5,724 nt of DNA from positions 8,479 through 14,202 of the forward strand of contig PKZC01000083.1 in NCBI GenBank assembly GCA_003132905.1, read 5' to 3'. Positions 1 to 5,724 of the stretch are shown one piece after another. Origin of the DNA: Bryobacterales bacterium (GTDB lineage Bacteria > Acidobacteriota > Terriglobia > Bryobacterales > Bryobacteraceae). Made by a program: the position numbers and the translations under genes. The notes under the pieces were generated by a model. That model had not been told where the DNA came from, did not search any database, and was given only the letters and a program-made list of their open reading frames with translations. Positions within the stretch are counted from its first letter, which is position 1, and each line of letters starts with the position of its first letter.

Positions 1-1038
1 TCGGGGCGTCAGAATGCGCTTGGCCTCGCCGTAAGTGGAGATCACCGAAGGCGCCTGAGTGAAACCAGGGTAGTCGTACTGGAAACGTTGCCATTCGCCG
101 CTCACGCTCCAGTGCCCGCGCGCCCATTGCGCCTCCAGACCCAGACCACTGGCCGGGAAGCTGCGCACCGAGGTTCCGAGTGGCAGTGCGGCGGCGACAT
201 CGGGAGTCAGATAGGGTCCTCGGAATCCGGAAATGCCTACTCGGAACCCCTGGCGGATGGTATAGCCGCCGCCCGCTACCCACTGCGCGTATTGTGGAGC
301 ATGGCTCAAGCTTAATGGACCCGATGGCGAGCCACTGGCAACCTGAATCCGAGCATCCAATCGATGGCTGGAAACTTCAGCTTGAATCGCAGGCATTCCG
401 TAGAGGTTCACCGGCGTCATTCCGTCGTCTGCACCGGACGGCCCGCCACAATGGTTAGAGACCTGGAAGGGGTTTTGCCCAAGCAGGTCAGCCACCCCGC
501 AAGGCAGCTGATCGTTTCGCAAGCCTATGTACTGGGTGTAGCTAAGCGGTTGATCGAGCAGCGCATTGTCGGCGTCGTCGTAATGAAGGGGAAACGCCCC
601 AAAGGCGGACGCCAGGTTGCCGGCCTTGAATACCACCGAGGTCTTCTCCCGGCGAATCTGATAACCCACAAAAGCCTGTTGCGCTTGAACGTACCACTCA
701 TGATCCGGCTCGTAAGCGTCGTAGTAAAAATACGGCGTGAAGTGCAACTCCTCGGCGGCGTAGAAGAACCAGTGCTGCCCGAGCGTAACCGTCGGGGACA
801 GCACGATCCGAAATCCGCCCATCACAGGCGAGCTGCCTGGATCCTCATACTGTCCACGGCGGGTGTACATCGCGCCGCCGCTCGCAGTGATTGGCAGGCT
901 GAAGCCAAAGTTCGAATCCGATGTGCCGGAATCTGGGGAGCCGGAATCTGGACGGCCGGAATCCTGGGATTGAACCGGCACCGCCAGTGCGCCGCACAAA
1001 ACCACCCAGAGCGCCGATCGGAACGCTCGTCTTAACAT
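1..1038 (-). CDS. Outer-membrane beta-barrel (porin-like) protein, C-terminus off the left edge
   Basis: Reading from ATG at 1038 to the window edge gives 346 codons with no stop, so the 3' end is missing. The protein opens with a basic, hydrophobic Sec signal ([20 protein letters not shown]), with likely cleavage near residues 24-25. A low-complexity linker of DSGxP repeats (residues 26-42) follows. The rest alternates short aromatic and polar stretches rich in Y, F, W and G, as in beta-barrel strands (for example [19 protein letters not shown] at 91-109, then a segment near 139-163 with [20 protein letters not shown]). C180 and C197 could close an extracellular-loop disulfide. It is the third gene of the operon: its start overlaps the kinase stop by 7 bp and sits behind a perfect Shine-Dalgarno. 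A barrel in the outer membrane is well supported; porin, receptor or channel role and substrate cannot be told. The opposite-strand frames over this region lack comparable protein features. Confidence 0.82.
   Translation of the reverse strand, partial: MLRRAFRSALWVVLCGALAVPVQSQDSGRPDSGSPDSGTSDSNFGFSLPITASGGAMYTRRGQYEDPGSSPVMGGFRIVLSPTVTLGQHWFFYAAEELHFTPYFYYDAYEPDHEWYVQAQQAFVGYQIRREKTSVVFKAGNLASAFGAFPLHYDDADNALLDQPLSYTQYIGLRNDQLPCGVADLLGQNPFQVSNHCGGPSGADDGMTPVNLYGMPAIQAEVSSHRLDARIQVASGSPSGPLSLSHAPQYAQWVAGGGYTIRQGFRVGISGFRGPYLTPDVAAALPLGTSVRSFPASGLGLEAQWARGHWSVSGEWQRFQYDYPGFTQAPSVISTYGEAKRILTPR
919..963 (-). repeat. Three 15-bp tandem units in the barrel gene linker
   Basis: Three consecutive 15-bp units (949-963, 934-948, 919-933) share the core GATTCCGG and encode [10 protein letters not shown] and DSGTS, followed by a decayed DSN. 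They lie just after the predicted signal peptide cleavage site. The units have diverged slightly, so this is an older expansion than the perfect repeat in the cupredoxin gene. A change in copy number would keep the frame. Confidence 0.8.
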
Positions 1039-2891
1039 TGGCGAACCTCCTTGCCAGCGAGTTGGTCCTCGAGGAATTCGTCCGCTCCCTGGGCGAGTGG
1101 AAGCCTGAGTGCGACTGTGAATGCGGTTCCAACGCCCACGCGGCTCTCCACGCCAATCGACCCGCCCATAACTTCAACCAGTTGCTTGACGATGGTCAAC
1201 CCCAGCCCAGTCCCCCCGTATCGGCGCGTCATCGAACCATCGGCTTGAGTGAACTTTTCGAAAACCAGTTCCAGCTTGTCGGCTGGGATTCCGATGCCGG
1301 TATCGTGCACTTTCAGGACCACGGACGCCTGCTGCTCGGTCCTATCCAGGCACTGCTGTCTGTTCAAACACTCGACCGTCACGGTGATCCCGCCGCACTC
1401 GGTGAATTTGATCGCATTTCCCACCAAGTTGATCAATATCTGGCGAATGCGAATGGCATCGCCCACCAAACTGACCGGCGCTCCGCCCGCATACTCGATC
1501 ATGATCTCCAGGCCTTTAGCAGCAGCCTGTGGGCCGAGCAGGCTATTCACGTCCAGAATGGTCTCGAGCAGGTTGAAAGCCGCCAGATTGAGCGTCATCT
1601 TGCCCGCGTCCAGACGCGAGAAGTCGAGGATGTCGTTGATAATCGCAAGCAGCGAATTGGCCGAGTCGCGAACGGTTGAGGCGAACTCGGTCTGCTCCTC
1701 ATCCAGCCGCGTATCGAGAAGCAGGTCGGTGAGACCGATCACGCCGTTCATGGGCGTCCGCAGCTCGTGACTCATATTGGCCAGAAACTCGCTTTTGGCG
1801 CGGTTGGCCGATTCGGCAGCAACTTTCGCTTTCTCCAGCTCGGCGCGCGTACGTCGTTCGGCCGCTGCCACGCGATTGAACGACTCAGCGAGTACATGCA
1901 GTTCCCCAGCCGCCTCGCCCGCGCTGATATGTTCCGGAAACTGGCGGTTGCGCTCGCCCCGTTCCAACTGCGCCGCCAATTCGCGCAGGGGCTTGGTAAC
2001 CGATCTGGACGTTGCCAGCGTGAACAGCAGCGCCAGCAATACGCCGCAAGCCCCCACCTTCGCCAGGATGCTTACCCAGCCGGCCGTGAAGTCGCGCACC
2101 GCGGCGTCCAGCGACCGCAAAACGATCAACTTAAATCCGGGTCCCAGGCGCGCGTCTTGGACCGGCAGCACCAGAAAAGTCTCGCCGCCGCGGCGGATCT
2201 CGCACTCGGCCAGCGGCTGGCGGCATCCGGAACGCAGGTCATTTTCAAGCGATCCCCAGGTGGCACGCGGTAAAGTGGCTTCCAGAACCTTGCCATTCTG
2301 CAGCAGCACCGTCTCTCCGCCCAGATGATAGAGACTAAGATCGAACTTGGCGCCGAGTTTCAATTCTCCGATCTGTTCGCCCCCGATCACGATCGGCGTC
2401 GAAGTCAATTCGTAGAGCACACCGCCGCTTTGCATGACAGACGTGTCAGGGGGGATGTTCGCCAGCTGCGCCTGGGTGCTCGTCGTGCCTGAACCGAATT
2501 CGACCGCCGCTTGTGTTCGCCCCTTCCAGTCGGTAACAGCCAAAAGGTCGTAGCCCACCAGCCCATGCATCTCCCGCAGCTGAGCCTCAATGGTGCGACG
2601 GATCTCAGCGGCCGTTTCGGGCGTGGAAGAACCCTCGTGCGTAAGACCAATTGCCGCTTTCAAACCCGCGCTGTCAGCCAGTACCGAAACGAACTGGCCG
2701 ATCCTCCGGGAATAGTCCGCGTTGGCGCGATCCAGCAATTCTTCGGACTTTTGCAACGAATCGCGCAGGCCATCTTTCACACGTTGCTGCACCAGCGTAT
2801 TCAAGGCCAGAAAACTGGTGGCCAGGACAGCACAGACCGGCAGGAATGAAAACAGGAACGCCCGCGCGGTGAGTGATGTCCGCCCGAGCAA
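1032..2891 (-). CDS. Membrane sensor histidine kinase (Cache-like sensor, HAMP, HisKA, HATPase)
   Basis: This 619-residue inner-membrane kinase would sense a periplasmic signal and autophosphorylate. TM1 is at about residues 10-30, and a periplasmic sensor of about 235 residues follows. The sensor looks Cache-like ([19 protein letters not shown] at 114-132, [13 protein letters not shown] at 174-186). TM2 is at about 272-293, HAMP at about 294-345, and a coiled-coil linker ([20 protein letters not shown]) joins it to HisKA. The H-box is [15 protein letters not shown], with the phospho-acceptor H375. The ATPase domain has the N-box (N488, N492), G1 box DTGIGIP at 530-536, F-box FEKF at 544-547 and G2 box GGTGLGL at 559-565, so all catalytic boxes look intact. 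The HisKA subtype resembles hybrid kinases, but the protein stops shortly after the ATPase domain with no receiver. The start is TTG, because no other start precedes TM1. It lies 2 bp after the cupredoxin stop. The sensor contains C223 and C230. The ligand and partner regulator are unknown. Confidence 0.95.
   Translation of the reverse strand: MLGRTSLTARAFLFSFLPVCAVLATSFLALNTLVQQRVKDGLRDSLQKSEELLDRANADYSRRIGQFVSVLADSAGLKAAIGLTHEGSSTPETAAEIRRTIEAQLREMHGLVGYDLLAVTDWKGRTQAAVEFGSGTTSTQAQLANIPPDTSVMQSGGVLYELTSTPIVIGGEQIGELKLGAKFDLSLYHLGGETVLLQNGKVLEATLPRATWGSLENDLRSGCRQPLAECEIRRGGETFLVLPVQDARLGPGFKLIVLRSLDAAVRDFTAGWVSILAKVGACGVLLALLFTLATSRSVTKPLRELAAQLERGERNRQFPEHISAGEAAGELHVLAESFNRVAAAERRTRAELEKAKVAAESANRAKSEFLANMSHELRTPMNGVIGLTDLLLDTRLDEEQTEFASTVRDSANSLLAIINDILDFSRLDAGKMTLNLAAFNLLETILDVNSLLGPQAAAKGLEIMIEYAGGAPVSLVGDAIRIRQILINLVGNAIKFTECGGITVTVECLNRQQCLDRTEQQASVVLKVHDTGIGIPADKLELVFEKFTQADGSMTRRYGGTGLGLTIVKQLVEVMGGSIGVESRVGVGTAFTVALRLPLAQGADEFLEDQLAGKEVRQC
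1046..1052 (-). promoter_or_regulatory. Strong ribosome binding site of the barrel gene
   Basis: AAGGAGG on the minus strand, 7 nt before the ATG at 1038. It lies inside the last codons of the kinase gene, so translation of the barrel can start efficiently and independently although the genes overlap. It fixes the start of the barrel protein. Confidence 0.85.
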
Positions 2892-2893
2892 GG

Positions 2894-3634
2894 CTATTGC
2901 TCCGTGTCCACCGGCACGCGGATGGTGACGTCCACGCTGCCGGTTTCAGGCACTTCAACATCTACTTTGTGAAGACCCGCGATCTTGTGCCAGGCGGTTA
3001 AACGATAATGCCCCGCGGGTACATTCGAAAACGTGAAGCTGCCATCCGCCGAAGGCTTTTGAAACCACGGGCTGGCCGTAACCACAATGGCGGCGTACAT
3101 ATTTGCATGGATGTGGCAATACACTTGAACCACGCCTGGGTTGTTGAATGTCACGGTGCGGCTTTGGCCTTGTGGATAGTAGCCGAGATCAAAGGCCTGC
3201 GCCTTGGAGAGCGAGAAGACGTTGTGAAAAATCGGGTCGAAATTCGGAAATTGGACGGAGGAGCCAACCGGCACCACAAGCAGGTCGGGCTCAAACCTCG
3301 CTCCCTTCTGGTTGAGCACCTCGGTGACAGGGGCTTTAGGGGTCACTTTCCCTTGTGCTTGGCCTCCGTCTTTGCGCGCGCCGTCTTTGCGCGCGCCGTC
3401 TTTGCGCGCGCCGTCTTTGCGCTGTTCCAGGATCACCACCATGTGATCGAATTCGTTCAACGTTTCCGATTCGCGTGGCGCAGAGGGAGTGGCAGTTCCC
3501 CGCAAGTTATACACGATAGGGGACAAAGCCTTCTTCGTCAGCCGTTTGGTAATGAGCGCAACTCCATGCACATCACCGGCCGATGCAGTGATCGCCAGTA
3601 ACAGGAAAGCCGAAACGGGGCGCGCGAGTTTCAT
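2894..3634 (-). CDS. Secreted cupredoxin (blue copper) protein with C-terminal carboxypeptidase-regulatory-like domain
   Basis: A 246-residue exported protein predicted to bind one copper ion in the periplasm. The signal peptide is [19 protein letters not shown], with cleavage near residues 19-20. After a conserved-looking N-terminal strand region comes a linker with four RKDG repeats (72-91), then the cupredoxin fold (about 103-188). The likely type 1 copper ligands are H137 (in [13 protein letters not shown]) and C173, H176 and M179 in YCHIHANM. The C-x2-H-x2-M spacing is that of amicyanin or pseudoazurin, shorter than in plastocyanin. Residues about 192-243 ([20 protein letters not shown] and after) look like a carboxypeptidase-regulatory beta-sandwich. 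Proteins of this build are often named 'methylamine utilization protein', but nothing here supports methylamine metabolism. First gene of the operon. ATG at 3634 was chosen over upstream starts because it begins the signal peptide and follows AGAGGA. Confidence 0.9.
   Translation of the reverse strand: MKLARPVSAFLLLAITASAGDVHGVALITKRLTKKALSPIVYNLRGTATPSAPRESETLNEFDHMVVILEQRKDGARKDGARKDGARKDGGQAQGKVTPKAPVTEVLNQKGARFEPDLLVVPVGSSVQFPNFDPIFHNVFSLSKAQAFDLGYYPQGQSRTVTFNNPGVVQVYCHIHANMYAAIVVTASPWFQKPSADGSFTFSNVPAGHYRLTAWHKIAGLHKVDVEVPETGSVDVTIRVPVDTEQ
2900..2903 (-). promoter_or_regulatory. Ribosome binding site supporting the TTG start of the kinase
   Basis: GGAG on the minus strand, 8 nt before the TTG at 2891. 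It lies within the penultimate codons of the cupredoxin gene (GAG CAA TAG). The arrangement implies translational coupling and supports the rare TTG start, which is the only one that keeps the first membrane segment. Confidence 0.65.
3368..3422 (-). repeat. Perfect 15-bp tandem repeat in the cupredoxin linker (3 full copies plus a 10-bp partial)
   Basis: Three identical copies of a 15-bp unit (plus-strand form gtctttgcgcgcgcc at 3368-3382, 3383-3397 and 3398-3412), followed by the first 10 bases of a fourth. The coding strand reads RKDGA repeats, giving a charged, flexible linker before the copper domain. Perfect identity suggests recent or ongoing expansion, and every change by one unit preserves the frame. 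Confidence 0.95.
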
Positions 3635-3745
3635 CCCATTTCCTCTGCTCTTGGAATCGGTCGCCTGAGGCCCCGGCTGTAGGGTGAACGTATTCCCAAG
3701 CATGCTATTCTGAAGCGAAGTAAGTATTCTCCAGGAGTCGGACGA
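3635..3745. promoter_or_regulatory. Divergent intergenic region between the cupredoxin operon and the small plus-strand gene
   Basis: These 111 bp separate two divergent starts and must hold the promoter of the minus-strand operon, and probably that of the plus-strand pair. A tattct hexamer occurs twice (3706-3711 and 3725-3730) and reads AGAATA on the minus strand, but I found no convincing -35/-10 pair in either direction and no clear operator palindrome. The function is inferred from gene layout only. Confidence 0.45.
3641..3646 (-). promoter_or_regulatory. Ribosome binding site that fixes the cupredoxin start
   Basis: AGAGGA on the minus strand, 6 nt before ATG at 3634. An overlapping ATG at 3639 reads only ATG-GGA-TGA in another frame. 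It is a two-codon minimal ORF whose stop overlaps the real start, and it is probably coincidental. Confidence 0.65.
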
Positions 3746-4005
3746 ATGCGGAACAGCCGATTGCCCATTCGCTACAAGGTTTCTAAACCCCTGCAAGCAG
3801 TGAAGCTGGCCGAGCATCCCGGCAGCAGCCAGCGCGATCCAACCGGCACCCTGGTGTGCAGATCCCGGCCGAGGTAATTGTTGAAACCGAAGGGGGCGTT
3901 GCCGATTCCGGCCTGATCAATGTCCTTTGGAAGGGCGAAGTCTTCTCGGTTTTCAATGAGGATCTGCAAGAGAAAGCGGCGCCCGTCAACGCGGCTGAGG
4001 TTTAG
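3746..4005 (+). pseudogene. Small hypothetical gene with a broken frame (apparent 2-bp GT duplication)
   Basis: ATG at 3746 follows AGGAG (3733-3737, spacer 8 nt) and opens MRNSRLPIRYKVSKPLQA, but that frame stops at 3875-3877 after 43 residues. The next frame carries on with protein-like sequence from about 3856 (VQIPAEVIVETEG, then LINVLWKGEVFSVFNEDLQEK) to TAG at 4003-4005. Removing one GT from CTGGTGTGCAG at 3851-3861 joins the halves into one 85-residue protein, reading ...GTLVQIPAEV... No slippery heptamer is visible, so a mutation or sequencing error is likelier than programmed frameshifting. The intact form would be a small, soluble, beta-rich protein. The pattern (a hydrophobic strand, W-x-G, then VF-x-x-DL) resembles short uncharacterised bacterial proteins, but I cannot name the family. 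It precedes the ankyrin gene by 36 bp. Confidence 0.55.
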
Positions 4006-4041
4006 ACCCCAACCTTTGCGCAACTCGCGCGCCGATCTCCC

Positions 4042-5199
4042 ATGCCAAGCGAACGCGACCTGATCCGAGCTTCCGCGGCGGGGGACGCCGAACGGATGCG
4101 AGCGCTGTTGGGGAGCGGAGCGAAAGTCAATGCGCGCATGAAGAACGGAGCCACTGCCCTGCTGGCTGCAGCCGTGGCCGGACGCATCGAAGCGCTTCAG
4201 ATTCTGTTGCTGCAAGGCGCCGACCTGAAAGCGCGCTATCGCGACGAAGCCACCGTTCTGGTGATGGCGGCCACGCAGGGGCACGCCAATGTGGTCCAGT
4301 TGCTATTGCAAAAAGGCGCCAGCCATCACGAACGCACTCGCAACGGCGTCACTCCGCTGCTGGCCGCCGCCATCGAAGGACATGGAGCCGTGGTGGAAGC
4401 GCTGCTCGCCGCCGGAGCCGACCCTAATGACGCCGACGCGCGCGGCGTTGCCCCGCTGATTGGCGCGGCGGTGAACGGACGAATGGAAGCGCTGTGCGCC
4501 TTGATCGCGGCTGGGGCGGATCTCGGGGCGGTCAGTAAATCGGGGCTCACGGCGTTGGCTGCAGCCGTATCGGCGGCGTCGCCGGTGGCTTGGGTACTGC
4601 TCGAAAAAGGCGCCGATCCGAACACGTTGGACGAGCAGGGCCGTCCGGTTCTGGTGACGGCGGCAGCCTGTGGAAACGCGGAAGCAATCCCGATGCTGCT
4701 TGCAAAAGGCGCACGAATCGAAGATGCGGATCCATCGGGCGCAACCGCCTTGCTCGCGGCAGCATTGGGCGGGCAGATCGAAGCAGCTCAGGCGCTGCTG
4801 AACGCGGGCGCCAATCCAAATGCGGCGGCGCAAAGCGGTATAACGCCGCTCATTGCCGCAGTCGTCCGAGGACAGACCGGCATGGCGGAGTTGCTGATGC
4901 AATCCGGCGCGGACGTGAATGCGCGCACCAGCCAGGGCGTTACGGCCCTGATGGCGGCGGTGAACAGCCATCCGGAAGCCATCCCCGTATTGCTCTCCAA
5001 AGGCGCCGACGTGAATGCTGCGGATCAAAGCGGGCTGACGGCGCTACATGCCGCAGCTGCAATGGGACGAATGGAAGCGGTTCGGTTACTGATGGAATCG
5101 GGCGCCGACGCTCAACAACTCACTGCGAGCGGGCTGACGGCGTTGAGTATTGCCGAAGCGGGCGGGCACACCGAAATTGCCGATTTTCTTCGTGCTTAA
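4042..5199 (+). CDS. Ankyrin-repeat protein made of 12 repeats
   Basis: This 385-residue protein is almost wholly ankyrin repeats, a helix-turn-helix solenoid for protein-protein binding. There is no signal peptide, membrane segment or catalytic domain, so it is probably a cytoplasmic binding or adaptor protein. Repeats start at about residues 1 (N-cap), 34, 67, 100, 133, 166, 198, 231, 264, 297, 329 and 362 (C-cap). All complete repeats are 33 residues except those at 166 and 297, which are 32 with a shortened inter-helix loop. The core TPLHLAA is mostly replaced by TALLAAA or TPLIAAA, and the beta-turn GADxN is well kept. Every third repeat is most alike, suggesting growth by triplet duplication. 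ATG at 4042 is the first start after the in-frame TAG at 4003, yet no Shine-Dalgarno is visible. It may depend on coupling to the small gene upstream. The partner is unknown. Confidence 0.93.
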   Translation: MPSERDLIRASAAGDAERMRALLGSGAKVNARMKNGATALLAAAVAGRIEALQILLLQGADLKARYRDEATVLVMAATQGHANVVQLLLQKGASHHERTRNGVTPLLAAAIEGHGAVVEALLAAGADPNDADARGVAPLIGAAVNGRMEALCALIAAGADLGAVSKSGLTALAAAVSAASPVAWVLLEKGADPNTLDEQGRPVLVTAAACGNAEAIPMLLAKGARIEDADPSGATALLAAALGGQIEAAQALLNAGANPNAAAQSGITPLIAAVVRGQTGMAELLMQSGADVNARTSQGVTALMAAVNSHPEAIPVLLSKGADVNAADQSGLTALHAAAAMGRMEAVRLLMESGADAQQLTASGLTALSIAEAGGHTEIADFLRA

Positions 5200-5218
5200 G
5201 CCTTAGTCCGCGCGCGCG
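5200..5218. other. Short convergent gap between the ankyrin and cupin genes
   Basis: Nineteen bases separate the two stop codons of convergent genes. They contain an alternating CG run (5209-5218) but no hairpin with a T tract, so no intrinsic terminator can be called. Transcripts from both sides probably run into each other or end by another mechanism. Confidence 0.6.
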
Positions 5219-5569
5219 TTAGTTTGCCGGAATTCTCGGGACCATCAGATGGAACAGCTTGAGCGGCGATCCGGGTCCGGCTTGAATGGTGGCTGACTCT
5301 GACGGCCCCAGATAGACGCCCGCGCCGCGAGCGACCTCGTAGTCCTTGTTGTCCAGGCGGATGCTTCCCTGCCCTTCCATCAAGTAAATGAGCTGATGTT
5401 TCTCGAGCGGATCGGCTTGGAACTTTTCGCCCGGTGAGAGCCAGCGCAGCGTCCCCAAAACATTCTTTGCGCCGACTAACTGCTGATTCAGAATCTCTGT
5501 TACCTCGCCTTGCGGAGTCTTCACGCGCGGCAGCTTGTTGGTGTCAATAAAAGTAAGTGATTTGGTCAT
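5219..5569 (-). CDS. Small single-domain cupin lacking the usual metal ligands
   Basis: A 116-residue protein with one cupin beta-barrel. The N-terminal strand region (TFIDTNKLPRVKTP) leads to motif 1 at about 46-70 (PGEKF, then HQLIYLMEGQG) and motif 2 at about 80-107 (ARGAGVYLGPSESATI, then LKLFHLMVPR). In the usual metal-binding cupin, motif 1 carries HxH and a Glu and motif 2 carries a His. Aligned by eye, the HxH region reads QADPLEKHQ, the Glu position is Q59 and the motif 2 His position is near A93. H58 and H107 remain but lie off the canonical positions. It may therefore bind a small molecule without metal, or use a different site. ATG at 5569 follows a weak AGGGA (5577-5581, spacer 7 nt). 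It lies 15 bp after the stop of the gene upstream, so the two are probably co-transcribed. No function can be assigned. Confidence 0.88.
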   Translation of the reverse strand: MTKSLTFIDTNKLPRVKTPQGEVTEILNQQLVGAKNVLGTLRWLSPGEKFQADPLEKHQLIYLMEGQGSIRLDNKDYEVARGAGVYLGPSESATIQAGPGSPLKLFHLMVPRIPAN

Positions 5570-5584
5570 GACAAATTCCCTAGA

Positions 5585-5724
5585 TTATGTTTGGACCCAG
5601 ACGCGGCCATCCACGCGATTCCAGCGTAGATCGTCCGGAGTGCCGTCCAGGATGTGGGTCTTGAAACGATTGGGCGCCTGGAATTCGAAGTAAAAAAGTC
5701 CGGTCTCGGTGGCGCGCAGGCGGT
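5585..5724 (-). CDS. C-terminal end of an unrecognised protein (5' part off the right edge)
   Basis: The last 46 codons of a gene reading leftward, ending in TAA at 5585-5587. The visible tail reads RLRATETGLFYFEFQAPNRF, then a segment with HILDGTPDDLRW, and ends DGRVWVQT. It is rich in aromatic and beta-type segments, with no stop back to the window edge. I do not recognise the family. It is supported as coding by the open frame, its protein-like composition and the tight 15-bp spacing to the cupin start, which suggests a shared operon. The rest of the gene is needed to name it. Confidence 0.65.
   Translation of the reverse strand, partial: RLRATETGLFYFEFQAPNRFKTHILDGTPDDLRWNRVDGRVWVQT

Noticed and set aside
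991..996. Possible lipoprotein cysteine (C15) in the barrel signal peptide
   Set aside because: The residues before it (VVL) do not fit a lipobox, which needs a small residue directly before the cysteine. C15 lies inside the hydrophobic core.
364..1035. Open frame on the plus strand over the barrel gene
   Set aside because: Arg-rich, low-quality composition with no motif. The minus strand here has a signal peptide, a strong ribosome binding site and a beta-barrel pattern.
921..2328. Several plus-strand open frames across the kinase gene (921-1679, 1249-1770, 1767-2273, 1777-2328)
   Set aside because: They lie opposite an intact kinase with all catalytic motifs. They are typical shadows of GC-rich coding DNA.
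3368..3422. The short perfect repeat as a CRISPR or intergenic repeat
   Set aside because: The units are directly adjacent without spacers, and they lie in frame inside a coding region.
3706..3730. Two tattct hexamers as -10 boxes or operator half-sites
   Set aside because: No suitably spaced -35 element was found on either strand, and two 6-bp copies are expected by chance often enough.
3635..3817. A longer cupredoxin beginning at 3817
   Set aside because: The extra 61 residues are not protein-like, would bury the clear signal peptide, and run antisense to the small gene. The start at 3634 has a ribosome binding site and a signal sequence.
4303..5028. Minus-strand open frames opposite the ankyrin repeats, showing periodic sequence
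   Set aside because: Their periodicity simply mirrors the 99-bp ankyrin repeat, and no start signal or known motif is present.
5209..5218. Alternating CG run between the convergent genes as a terminator
   Set aside because: It is a self-complementary run without loop or T tract, too short for an intrinsic terminator.

Overview
The window looks like a piece of a GC-rich, double-membraned (Gram-negative type) bacterial chromosome. It encodes proteins with Sec-type signal peptides, an outer-membrane beta-barrel and a periplasmic copper protein. The style of the genes (a cupredoxin plus carboxypeptidase-regulatory-like domain, a long ankyrin protein, short orphan cupins) suggests Acidobacteriota, perhaps Solibacter/Bryobacter-like soil bacteria. 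That placement is inferred from memory and was not tested.

Layout. (1) Positions 1-3634, minus strand: a tight three-gene operon read right to left. It holds a secreted cupredoxin (2894-3634), a Cache-like sensor histidine kinase starting at TTG (1032-2891, 2 bp after the cupredoxin stop), and an outer-membrane beta-barrel protein (1-1038, running off the left edge, overlapping the kinase stop by 7 bp behind a perfect AAGGAGG). (2) Positions 3635-3745: a short divergent control region. (3) Positions 3746-5199, plus strand: a small gene whose frame is broken, apparently by a duplicated GT at about 3854-3858, followed by a protein made entirely of 12 ankyrin repeats (4042-5199). (4) Positions 5219-5724, minus strand: a small cupin (5219-5569) and, 15 bp upstream of it, the last 46 codons of an unrecognised gene that enters from the right edge. 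The ankyrin and cupin genes converge with only 19 bp between them and no obvious terminator.

How it may work together. The left operon combines a periplasmic copper-binding protein, a membrane kinase with a large periplasmic sensor domain, and an outer-membrane barrel. The close coupling suggests one envelope pathway, for example sensing or transport of copper, a redox signal or a small ligand. The kinase has no receiver domain and no response regulator lies in the window. Two of the three proteins carry 15-bp (5-residue) in-frame tandem repeats in their N-terminal linkers. The right-hand genes show no clear link to this operon.
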